A stretch of 64,000 bases of DNA, taken from contig OZ035962.1 in the NCBI GenBank assembly GCA_964034945.1, positions 103,976,784 through 104,040,783 of the forward strand, given 5' to 3'. The position numbers and the translations under genes are program-made. Below, piece by piece: positions 35,553 to 45,810 of this stretch. This DNA is from Chrysopilus asiliformis. Lineage: Eukaryota; Arthropoda; Insecta; Diptera; Rhagionidae. The notes below the pieces were generated by a model. That model worked only from the letters and a program-made list of their open reading frames with translations. It was not told where the DNA came from and did no database searches. Position 1 is the stretch's first letter; each line of letters starts with the position of its first letter.

Positions 35553-36174
35553 CCCTCATACTGTCCTTAAGAAAAATAACGTATGATGTCTTCGTGGGTC
35601 AAGAATGACCCTCTACATATTTTCACATAAAAATATCTTTTCTCTTAAATAAATTGATTTTTTATTACACTTTGAGTGGAACTACAAAAAGTTTTTGCGC
35701 TATAGAGAAATAAAAATTAATTAGAATGTTTCAGGCAGTAATAAGCTGTTGTACGGTGTTCTGGGCAGACAATTTGTTTACAAACCGAGCAACACGTGAA
35801 AGTTTTTTTCTCTTTTTTTGATGGACACAAATCACAGCGCTTTCGCTCACTGGCTGTTCTTTTTCCGGATTTGGAAATCGTTGCTGGAATTTCCTAAATA
35901 AATTTGAAAATTCAAACAAAAATTTGAAGATCTATCGGCAGCAATCCATGCTTTTTTACACTAGGGTCATGTATGACCCATGAAGACTACACCCGTCACA
36001 ATTATCAGTGCTCTACAATGGATTAAAATATGAACAAATAGATTATTGTTTTCGGTATTCAAAAGAAATTTGTTCACTGGGCCTACACCATACAAACATT
36101 TTTCATGTAGTTGAGAAGACACTTTTAATTAAAATCGAATTTGGGTCAGAAATGACCCGAGGACAGTATGAGGG
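35553..36174 (-). mobile_element. piggyBac-type deletion derivative
   Basis: Perfect 15-bp TIRs CCCTCATACTGTCCT at 35553-35567 and (inverse) 36160-36174, flanked by TTAA (35549-35552 and 36175-36178), the piggyBac target. Three 16-bp palindromes of the form GGGTCA-N4-TGACCC sit at 35596-35611, 35964-35979 and 36143-36158. The only coding remnant is the transposase C-terminus on the minus strand. Confidence 0.95.
35717..35893 (-). pseudogene. piggyBac transposase C-terminal cysteine-rich domain remnant
   Basis: In piggyBac transposases the C-terminal cysteine-rich domain binds zinc and the element ends. Here 58 codons are open from a TTTATTTAG border (35893, acceptor-like, or the deletion junction) to a TAA at 35717-35719. 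The peptide begins EIPATISKSGKRTASERKRC, and the cysteine pattern follows: C20, C23, C34, C35, C38, C43, H46, C53 and H56 (..CDLC.., TCCSVCKQIVCPEH, YYCLKH). All expected metal-binding positions are present. There is no in-frame ATG, and the DDD catalytic core is missing. An overlapping minus-strand frame at 35731-35919 is out of register and not meaningful. Confidence 0.85.
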
Positions 36175-36296
36175 TTAAAAATAAAATTCTAAAACCTTAT
36201 ATTCGTAATAATTAATTCGGGATAAAATGTCTTTAACGGTTCAGCAGATAGCAGCAATTGATAAAATAATGAAGGGGAGGTGATTGCAGAGCCCTT

Positions 36297-36666
36297 AACT
36301 TGCAGAATAAAACCACTGAGAAAAAGTTGTCAAAATTTGAATTTATTCGGACGGTCTTATATGGAAAAATTCGAATTCGCACGTGTTTCAGGAATAAATT
36401 TCTGATTTTTTTGCCGTAGTGTAAACGTTTGTGCAACATGATTTTAGTGTCTACGAATAAAATTCGCCTAATAAAGTGTCAGGTGTAAATGGCGCCTAAA
36501 AGTCGCACAAACTCGAATTTTTTCATATAAAACCATCCGAAAAAATTCCATTTTTGATAACTTTTGCTAAGTGATTTTATTCTGCGACAGATAAAGAAAA
36601 TTCACTGAAAAAATCCTGAATCAAATTCTCAGAGAAATTCAAAAAATCGCAAGTGTAAACGGGCTG
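36297..36666. mobile_element. Two Harbinger-type MITEs joined head to head
   Basis: 36297-36496 is a plus-orientation copy with a lost left end, closing with GGTGTAAATGGCGCC and TAA. 36500-36666 is a reverse copy closing with ATCGCAAGTGTAAACGGGCTG and TAA. Both share the inner blocks of the 14013 copy. Confidence 0.6.
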
Positions 36667-39658
36667 TAACACTTTGTTCTTAATATTATGTTTATTTGTT
36701 CCCTCTTTTTTATGACATGATGTTCCATCTTATTTTACAATTTTATTGCAACTAATATGAAATGAAAAAATAATTTTTGATAATTTTTTTGACCAAAAAC
36801 ATCAAATAAATGAAATTGCTCCATAAAAGTGCTTGTTTTGCTTCCAAAAAAGGCTTCTATATTTTGTAAATTTTTGCGACAAATTTGATAATATCTGTAC
36901 AGAATATTCAACAAAAACATTATCCCGAAAACGGATTTTTTCAAATTAATTTCATGAAATATTAATGTAACAGTCTCAAATTGAATTCTCAATACTGTAT
37001 ACCTTCTACATTTATATTTCTATACATTTTTCACATGTACAGAAAATCCATATCTTTTACCGTTATCGAGATATTTCAGTTTTTGTAAAATAGAAAAAAA
37101 ATACTTAAATAAACTAAAATTTTATTCCTCGGATTATAGTATAAGAAAGTTATGTGCTGTTTACATCAGATATTTATATTTTATGTCTCACTCTCCAATG
37201 GTCAATGATCGAACTTCGCCTCAACCGGATATTAGAAAAGTTAATCTTATTTTCAGAAGCGTTTTTGTTTCTGTTTTCGGTTTTTCGTGCCCAAACTGAA
37301 TCAATCGACTTCACTCTAGGCTACCACCCTCTTAGTGAATATTTAACATCCGTTGCCATTCGATGATTTGTTGTTAATCATTTAAAGTCTATGATTACAC
37401 TTTTGGCTCTGTCTCGCCACCATAAAGCCAACGATACTACATAGATTGTCGTGAAAGGAAGTTCATTTGCATCTTCCAAAGCGATATCCTGTATTCTAAA
37501 TTTCAGTGATTCGAGAACATCTTATCCTCTACACAAATTCCCAACATTGACTGCTACGAATCTAAGCCCAAATACCACAACCGCGACGAAATAGTATGGG
37601 AGCCAGCAGTTTTAACTCAATCCCAGTCCCATGTATAAAATAATTTCAACTCTGCCAAAAGGATTATAAGATTCCACAAAATCTGAAAAGGGTTCTTGCA
37701 CTCGTTCGGAGATTCCCTTGCCAATGATGATGAGATTTACTCGTTTGAAACTTGGATATATACATCGCATATGTACCAACGCCACCAATCAATGTTAAAA
37801 GTTTTTCCGCGACTGAGTACCGAACAGACATCCAAATCGATTCGATGAGGATCCTTTTGCTGGGTGGCTTCGATTTCGAATAGCTTAAGGAAAATGGTAT
37901 AGAAGTGCGAACGTGAATTGTGTTTTTACGATTATCTCGGCGCAAGAGGAGGAAATCCAGATTGGTGAAATTGGCGAGAATGCGGAGCCGGAGAAGCATA
38001 AAGTGGTCGTAGTGATGGTATCTGTAATGAGCGCTTAACGCTAATTAAAATTTTGTAGCCTCCGGAAAATCTAAATTGTTGCATTTCTCCTGCTATGACG
38101 TTGGTAGATTTTATTTGTATTTGTAGCGATAACAATATTGCTATAGACTTATAGAGCTTCTATCCAATGAAAGACGACACTGGTTTAAAGGTGGAGTTGG
38201 ATGAGATTTGGGAAAATTGTTTGGTTTTTCTATCATTTGGGGCATATTTTAATTGGCCGAAGTGACAAAGTTTTAAACTTAGACCAGAGAAAAAAAAACT
38301 ATCCAAAACCGGAAAAGTTTAGGCGTTCGTTGTAAAAAATAATTACATCGCTCTGAGGTTTATCGTGTTTCTACCCTCTGATGCTGTTTGTCTTTTTGGT
38401 TATGGTTACGCCCATTAGAGGATGAAATCGTCACGGCCATGATGGGATAAATTTTAAAATTTAATATTCGAAAAGTCCATTAAATCTAAGTAGTCAAAAA
38501 ATTGTCCCTTGTTGTGGAACACTTTACTATGGAAACAAGTATTTTTCGATTGATTTGCATAAGCAAAATAAGTTTAATAAAAAAAATATGAATCGAATTG
38601 ATAACCATTCAATTTTATCGATTAAATTGCGAATTCAACAGAGCTCTGTTTTTACGCGTGTATAGTTTATGTTACAGGCGAAATATTTTACCCAAAATAA
38701 GGCGGTGCTAATTTTTGACTTATGCTGCAATGAATCCCTCAATTCTAGGGCTTTGTATTCGCTTAAAAATTTATGATGTCAGGTATCGAAGGCTAATTCG
38801 TCGTTTACACTCTTACATATTTCCTTTATTTAAGCAATGAATGTCTCGGAAACAGATTACTTAATGATTACTACTTGATGTATATTACACTTTGGAAAGG
38901 AATATATTTAATTTAAAAAGATTCTTTTTTTTAGGCCTCAACGTCCAGATGATGGTCTCAATAGCCGAATGAGTCCACGGTAAAGTCAAAGTTTTCTAGC
39001 TGAAATGCGAATTTTTCAAGCGCTGCAATTTATCCATGATTCGTATTCCATGTAAGACTGTAGGAACGAATAGAAAAAAGGTCAGTTCCGCCCTGAGACT
39101 GAATACCTGAGAGGACAGAAATTTGAAAATATTTTTGAAAATTAGGAAAACCTATGGAAATAAAATATTTTCTAACAAATCATAAGGTCGAATGACCAAA
39201 AGACGGATCTCAATCAAGTCATATCTGGGTAAAAGGTAAATTGTTCTTTGAAAACGATATCAGTGAAAACTTGGTTCCATTATTCTGGTTAAGGGAAGGA
39301 ACAACCGTTGGCCTTTTAGAATATTTCATTTTGTAGTCTGCTCATGACAATGTGATCTTATCGAATGCCTTAATTTAATTTCTGAAAAAATGTTCGTTGT
39401 ACCGTTTTCTAGATTTCCTTTCATCCTTTCCTCCCCCATCTTCTCATATCAATTTCCTACTCTTTTCCAAAGCATTTTATATAATATATAGTTTTTTGTA
39501 GCTAGCTTTCAAGATTATTAAATTATTTCGTCCTTCACTGGCAGAACACGTATGACTTTACCAACGAGAGCAGGACTTTTTCTTTGACTTTTTGAAAGCA
39601 TAAAAAAAGTTCATTTATCTTTTCAAGAAAGAAATAGATATCCAAATCTACATTCATA
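36667..39658. other. Intergenic stretch
   Basis: An R2 end fragment lies near 37030-37180 (TTTTACCGTTATCGAGATATTTCAG, GTGCTGTTTACATCAGATATTT). A GC-richer patch at 37430-38130 is open in several frames but unassigned. Nothing else seen. Confidence 0.4.
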
Positions 39659-39993
39659 CACAGTAAAAAATATTTACATCAGTCAATGTTAGCAAAAAGA
39701 AAAGGCGCGAACATTCATCATTGTAAATTTACACGTCACTTTTAAATTTACAAACCTGTTGGTAAATCACGATTGAGAATGTGAGATCATTTTATACATT
39801 TTAACTTACAAATTAATTTTGCAAAATTTAATTTATTAACGTGTGAAATTCGATCTCGAATCGCAAAACATCATGGGCCTGAAATGTAAAATTACACGCC
39901 AAAATTGTGAAATTACATGCAGAAGTAAAATAAGAAAGTTTTTGTGAAAAATCACAACATTGAATATATATCAACAACATTTTTTTTACTGTG
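39659..39993. mobile_element. TA-target MITE (CACAGTAAAAAA ends)
   Basis: Inverse ends CACAGTAAAAAATATT and AACATTTTTTTTACTGTG with TA on both sides (39657-39658 and 39994-39995). GTAAATTTACACG / GTAAAATTACACG motifs recur inside, a motif shared with the element at 45028-45808. Confidence 0.8.
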
Positions 39994-40016
39994 TACTTTC
40001 AACCTTGCATACACAG

Positions 40017-40351
40017 GGGAAACAACCATAAACAAATATACGAAATATGAGAAAATCAGAGGGGCTAAATTACCGCTTCAAAGATATTTCTCCATGTGTG
40101 TACCCTCAAACTATAAAGAGATCGGCCATGTTTTTGACTTTTTCCGGGTTGTGTCCTTAAAAATTCAAAATAACCTTGCGGAATTGTGCAAAATCCGTAA
40201 ACATGCGATAAAAACAAATATATGTAGAAAAGAACTGCTTTCGATCCGCGTGTTTTCCGATACATATCCGAATGGAGAAATTTCTTTTCCTTTTGAAAAG
40301 GACTTAAAACAGGAATCGGGGCGAATAACAAAAGAGGACCAGCTGCAATAA
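40017..40351 (+). CDS. Possible host exon, unassigned, 110 open codons
   Basis: A TTGCATACACAG acceptor-like border is followed by an open frame to a TAA at 40349-40351. No ATG begins it, and the frame runs upstream only into the adjacent MITE, so a spliced entry is more likely than a local start. The peptide is balanced in composition (GETTINKYTKYEKIRGAKLP at the start, a middle part with MCVPSNYKEIGHVFDFFRVV, and an acidic/basic end KDLKQESGRITKEDQLQ). It has no signal peptide, membrane segment or motif I recognise. It may be real coding sequence or an old element fragment. Confidence 0.3.
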
Positions 40352-40415
40352 AAACTCCTATGTTGCGTGTAGACTAATATCTTGGGAAATACAAAAAACT
40401 AATCCACTCTTTATA

Positions 40416-40678
40416 CACTCAGAAAAATGGAGGCTAACTCGACGACCTACTTACGGCAAATTTGGCCTCGGGCAGGCGCGCGTTCGCCTGCATGTGGGCA
40501 AGTAAAACTGAGTTGACCTGTGGTCGGAGAAATTCTGAAATTAAGCCACCAGCAGGTGAAGTAGAGCTGCACGAGTTGACCTTAGATAGGTTAACTCTGA
40601 CCGCTAGCTGGCTTACAGACACCTCTGTAAGGTCAGAGTTAATCTGACAAAAAGTTGACCTGGACATTTTTCTGAGTG
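40416..40678 (+). mobile_element. CACTCAG-family MITE, copy 1
   Basis: Inverse ends CACTCAGAAAAATG and CATTTTTCTGAGTG with TA on both sides (40414-40415 and 40679-40680). The inside is GC-richer than the surroundings, with a GCAGGCGCGCGTTCGCCTGC inverted motif and repeated AGTTGACCT / AGGTTAACTC motifs. It sits at the very 5' edge of HINE copy E. The 60-75 codon frames on both strands recur in every copy because of the shared sequence and are not taken as genes. Confidence 0.92.
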
Positions 40679-40680
40679 TA

Positions 40681-41236
40681 CCCGTATGGTGAAACCAAAG
40701 GGTATATTAAACTTTGCCTTACCGTTTGTAACGCCAAGATCCCGTCATCACACACAAAAATGAATTACACCAGTGTGTTTAGAATGATAAAAATAATTAA
40801 TTTTTGCATGTCCGTCCGTCCGTCTGTCCGTCAGTCCGTCCGTCTGTGACGCGGATTTCGAGCGCACGGATTGAGCTACAGACTTGAAATTTTGCGCAGA
40901 TCCGTTTTTCGTAAAATGCGAGGCTAAGTACGTTCCTGGACAAAAATGGACCATTAGGGGGGTACCCCCCATACGAACGAAAACGTTTTTTGTGATTATC
41001 TCAAAAACGGTGCATCTTATCAAAAAAAAGTGCAAGAACAAAAGTTATTTAGGATATGATTCTACATAAAACTCCCATACATCAAAATCCGATTGGAATA
41101 AATTTTAAAAAATCTTATTGGAAAGTTTGACTTCAAAGTGGAATTTCGGTACAACTGTTCGAATTTTGATACGAATATCACCATACGGGTCTCCAATGAT
41201 TGCCAGATTGGCAATTATAGCTTTTGTTATGTTTTA
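40681..41236 (+). mobile_element. DINE-1/HINE-like element, copy E, most complete
   Basis: CCCGTATGGTGAAACCAAAGG at the start, GTCCGTCCGTCTGTCC microsatellite (about 40808-40851), the ACTTGAAATTTTGCGCAGA core, TATCACCATACGGGT near the end, then the hairpin ATTGCCAGATTGGCAAT and GCTTTTGTTATGTTT. This copy is the best reference for the family. Confidence 0.7.
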
Positions 41237-41239
41237 TTT

Positions 41240-42094
41240 TTCAAAATTCGGTCTACTCTCATAGAGAATATTTGGCAATTGGAAATTTTCTAATACGGTT
41301 TTACTCTTACATATGGAAATACTTCGTGCAAAAAACTACAAAAATAAGAAGAAAAATTTGAAAAAAGAAGAAAAGCAAGAAAGAACTATTCTTTAAAAAT
41401 TTATTTTCCCTCCGAAAGAATCATCACACATTAGTTCCCTCTGTAAGATATAAAAAGTTTGAGAAAAGTAATTTGATTCAGTTTTAAGTGACAAAAGCCC
41501 ATCAATTTTTGATATTTATGTCAAAAATATATAATAAGAATATGTTATTACATACTCATAATCATGTATTCGTGTTTCATCAACAGCGACAATTCGGTTA
41601 TATATAATTTGTCATAAAATGTAACAGCACTGACAATTTGTTCTATCAGAAAATTTTATCTTGGAAACTTTTCCCTTTTATTTGATTCTGTTTTTTTTTT
41701 CTCATTTTACTTCTTGGAATAAAGTTCTCCTTTTCTTATTTTTTTGTTGAGTACTTCAATGATGACTTTGACAGTATCGCAGAAAATTAAGTTTTCTTTC
41801 AATTTTTTTTTGTCGTTAAAAGGAAAATGTCAGATTTTTATATCTTGCAATTGTAAAACTTTTTATACGTATGCAGACGTTTCATACGCTTTTTCACAAA
41901 TATTTATTTCACTCAAATGCAAGTTTAATTAATTAAATTTATATTTTTTCTTGTCAGACCGGTTTATAAATCAACATTAAAATTTTTTTACAATAAATAG
42001 TTGAAGAAACCGAAATCATTAGTAGATTTTTCAAAATTTCCATGCTGAATAAGTTTTCTAAGCCTAAAAGGATATTACATGTTTTAAAACCATA
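41240..42094. other. AT-rich intergenic stretch
   Basis: Nothing recognised. Confidence 0.5.
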
Positions 42095-42366
42095 CACTCA
42101 GAAAAATGGAGGCTAACTCGACGACCAACATACGGCGTAATTGGCCTCGAGCAGGCGCGCGTTCGCCTGCATGTGGGCAAGTAAAACTGAGTTGACCTGT
42201 GGTCGGAGAAATTCTGAAATTAAGCCACCAGCAGGTGAAGTAGGGCATTGGGAGCTGCACGAGTTGACCTTAGATAGGTTAACTCTGACCGCTAGCTGGC
42301 TTACAGAAACCTCTGTAAGGTCAGAGTTAACCTGACAAAAAGTTGACCTGGACATTTTTCTGAGTG
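42095..42366 (+). mobile_element. CACTCAG-family MITE, copy 2
   Basis: Same ends as copy 1, TA on both sides (42093-42094 and 42367-42368). It keeps the GGCATTGGG segment that copy 1 has lost, giving 272 bp. Confidence 0.93.
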
Positions 42367-42942
42367 TAGCTTCCATTTTTCAAAATAAACCAATGGAATC
42401 TTCCAATTTCTTTTGAAAAGAAGATTTTTTCTGTTTCAAGTCGCTAGTTGAAAAAAATCCATTTTGTAACACCAAATGATTATTTTAAGACTAATGTACA
42501 TAAATAAAATCCTAATTCAAAATTTTATTTAGGTACATTACTCTTAAATTAACCATTTTGTATTACAAAAACGATTTTGTTTCTAAACAAATAAAATCCT
42601 GTAGGTTGATTATATATATTTGATTTTTATCGTACGCTTTACGTGTGGAAAATGACAGATTTCTTTGAAAAGGATAATTTGAACTTTACATACATTAAAC
42701 ATAAAGACTTTTATTCCTACTTAACATAAACATATATGAATTTATGGATACTTATGTTCAATTGTAAAACGAACAAATAAAAGTATACCACACAAAATAT
42801 GGAAATCATTTTAACTATTCGTCGTGTTTGGTACCTTAAGTCTCTTTCAATTAAAGAAATTTACACTGCATGTTGTAGAATAGATAAACGAGTAAGTCTT
42901 TGTTAAAAAATTATAATGAAAACGATTAATTTTAACGTCTCA

Positions 42943-43431
42943 TCATACTAATATATAAAAATGAGTTGGTGTCTGTCTGTCTGTATGTTCCTCTTTCACG
43001 CAAAAACGGCTGAACCCATTGATTTGAAATTTGGCATGAGTGTCGGTGGTAGTTCTGGTTCCAATATAGGCATACGAACAAAGTAGCGCGGGGGGTGGAG
43101 GAGTAAAGGGAGGGGGTAAAGTGATTTCGAAACTTAGTTTTTGCGCTATAATACTCTTTCGCGGGGAAACTACTCAACTGATTGGCCTGAAATTTGGCAT
43201 AGATGTTCGTCGGGGGTCCAACCCCAACATAGACCCATTAAAAAGTAGCCCGAGAGGTATGGGAGTAAGTGGAGGGGGTAAAGTGATATCGAAACTTAGT
43301 TTTTGCGCTATGTTACACTTTCGCGGGGAAACTACCGCGCCGATTGGCCTGAAGTTTAGCTCCAACATAGACCATCAAAAAAAAAAAAATTTGAAAAAAC
43401 TTAACCCGGCAACGACGGGTATGCAAGCTAG
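42943..43431 (+). mobile_element. Non-autonomous Helitron-like element with an internal duplication
   Basis: A|TCATACTAATATATAAAAATG at the start and the hairpin ACCCGGCAACGACGGGT plus ATGCAAGCTAG|T at the end, the same termini as 32371-32696. The 163 bp excess is a tandem duplication of the core block with CGAAACTTAGTTTTTGCGCT and TTTCGCGGGGAAACTAC, present once at 32371 and twice here. Confidence 0.85.
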
Positions 43432-44353
43432 TAGTCAATAAATCATATTTCAAACTTAAAAATATCTGATGTGAACAGCACATGGCTTTCCTACGCAACA
43501 TTTAAAGTTTCTAAAAAAATATGTAAATAATAATATTTTCTCAAATATCGCAAGAATAGTTAGAGATATGTAAATTTCTCCAACAAAAAAGCCACGTCTC
43601 TATTTTCATAAAATTTTGATTTTGTAAAACGCCTTCACCGTGATTCTTTTGATTTCACTTTTTCTAGCTTATATCGTGACCTTTCTAAAAGTGGTTCGCA
43701 ACCCACAACGCTCTAGACTACCTACACTATTGATGAGATATTACATATATTCCAATGCCACCCCTTCGAACTCTGTATTTTCATATGAATATAACACAAA
43801 AATCTTTGAAGGACACCATTACCGCTACAGCTGAAAAATTGCTGTATTCGGTAAACCTTACCCTTACTATTCCATTCAGAGAACAAGTAGCCCATCGAAT
43901 TACGTGGTGGTTTTTTATTGCCTAGAATACTAGCGTCACAGAGACCAATTTTTATTCCCTTATTTATTTTTATAAAAAAAAAATCCATTGGAACCCTAAC
44001 TCCTTTACATGCATGTGCAAAACTCTTTTTTTTGCACCTACTATACCAACGACGATAAAAAAAGCGGATTTGTTAAAAATCCGACAAGCTCTGGAAAACC
44101 CCCGACAAAAAGAACGCCTAGAAAATAATTTTCCTTAAAGGATTACGGTATCAGTTAAGGCAGAGTCGAGCAATTTCCAGAGCGGAGGTGTTATCCGATG
44201 GTGGTATAAACCGCAAATGCTGCGAAAAAGTGTGAATCTGTTGGATATATCGTCTTACCAAAGATACAGGGAAATTCTGAAATCGAAACATTAGGAAATT
44301 CACAGAAAGATCCTGGATCGAATGTGGCCATATATGTAAAAGGTTGTGAATAA

Positions 44354-44620
44354 ATATGGAAAAGCGAATGGATACTCTATCCATACGGCACCGTATCGCA
44401 TATTTTGAATTTTACTGATATCATGGGCATACCAAACCAAGCCCAATATATAGCCTATTTTATAACAGTATCGAATCGAGAGTGGTGTATCGATGTCAAA
44501 AAATTCATGGGATCACACATCTGTAAGCATTTATCTATAACGTATGCACACGCAAGGACAAATTTATTTATTTATTTTCTCCTTCGGGAAGAATTTTTAA
44601 CGGAAAAAATTGAAAAATAA
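44354..44620 (+). CDS. Possible host exon, unassigned, 88 open codons
   Basis: Open from after a TAA at 44351 to a TAA at 44618-44620. The peptide starts IWKSEWILYPYGTVSHILNF and continues TDIMGIPNQAQYIAYFITVS before a more basic end. The first half looks protein-like and GC-richer than the neighbourhood, and a GT-type donor (ATAACAGTATCG) lies within it. No family recognised, and a minus frame at 44151-44384 overlaps it. Low confidence. Confidence 0.22.
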   Translation: MWKSEWILYPYGTVSHILNFTDIMGIPNQAQYIAYFITVSNREWCIDVKKFMGSHICKHLSITYAHARTNLFIYFLLREEFLTEKIEK

Positions 44621-45027
44621 AATGAGATTTTAAGACGAGAAAAACAAATACATCAGAGGGCTTGAAGAATTTTGTTTAAAGTTTGCGAATACATCGGAAT
44701 TACTTCAAGTTGAGAGCAAAATTCCAGTGTACGGAGATTTTTGGATAGACTAGTCTAACATAGATACAGTCATGTATGTTGGATGAAACTAAATATTAGT
44801 ATAGAGTAGGTACAACGGTAGCAAATTGGGGTGAATCGCCAAAGATGATAGAACAAACGCCATGAATTATTCAAATTTTGTACAGCTATAGACTGTATCA
44901 ACATTATAGGGAAAATGATAAAATATATGCTTGATGTATGTGGAACAGCTGAATGAGACCGCTGGAAATTGGAAGGCAATTGCCACCACTTTGAGACTAG
45001 TGAATTACTATACCACACAATGATCTA

Positions 45028-45808
45028 CACTCTAGAAAATTTTATTGTAATTTTACCCCTATTATCGTAGGAAACCATTTTCCTACGATAATAGGGGTAA
45101 AATTACACCGAGTCGTAATGGCTTAAAAGCTATGCATTTTTACTCATTTTGTGGCGTACAAAAGCCTCTTTTACGGGGGAACTTTAAGCTAAATAAGAAG
45201 TAAAAGTACAATACGGGTGTAATTTTACGACATGGATGTTTAAAATTACCACATTTTTGTTGTAATTTTCCTCCTATTTGGTAGCAAAACCGCGTCTTAA
45301 AGGTGTAATTTTACGACATTTTTTGTTTAAAATTACACCGAAAATGGTATTAGAATTTCTCGGCTTATACGGTCTGAAAAAAAAATAATATATTATTTTT
45401 GCGGATGTTTTCACATCCAAATTTCCCGGGCATGTCTGCCATGTGGCAGGCGCCACACAGGATTTTGGTAGAGTAAAACTCGATTCGAGTATTTATACTC
45501 CGATGCCACAAACCTTATGCGAATTATAAGGTTAAGGTTAAATTGTCCGTACAATAATGCAAAAATACCCTGCGAGCGTGTTTTTACACTAAAATGAGAG
45601 TAAAAATACGAATATTGGTCGAAATTTTACGCAAGGTTTAAAATTACCCTATTTCTAGTGTAAGATTAATGTTTTTTGGGTGATTTTACAACTTAAATGG
45701 TGTGCGAGCTAAATTCTGATTTTTTTTCGAAATTTTACGACGTTTTTGCAAATTTACCCCGTTTTTACCCCATTTTTCGGTTTAAATTCAAATTCATTTT
45801 CTACAGTG
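45028..45808. mobile_element. 781-bp TA-target element with a perfect hairpin inside
   Basis: Inverse ends CACTCTAGAAAAT and ATTTTCTACAGTG with TA on both sides (45026-45027 and 45809-45810). Multiple GTAATTTTACGACATT / TTTAAAATTACACC motifs in both directions fill the first half. No coding frame. The ends resemble those of the CACTCAG and CACAGTAAAAAA MITEs. Confidence 0.75.
45047..45106. repeat. Perfect 28-bp hairpin with 4-nt loop
   Basis: Arms 45047-45074 and 45079-45106 are exact inverses (GTAATTTTACCCCTATTATC at the outside), loop CCAT. Confidence 0.95.
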
Positions 45809-45810
45809 TA

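Noticed and set aside
35731..35919. 62-codon minus-strand frame inside the piggyBac derivative
   Set aside because: The cysteine-rich domain is in another register (35717-35893); this frame is its shadow.
37664..37999. 111-codon minus frame ending with GVGTYAMYISKF, recalling the gustatory-receptor TY-x5-QF signature
   Set aside because: Match is short, Gln is replaced, other frames in the same patch are equally open, and no upstream receptor exons were seen.
40434..42376. Recurring 61-88 aa frames in the CACTCAG MITEs (also at 49765 and 60147)
   Set aside because: They exist on both strands of a non-coding element and differ by indels between copies.
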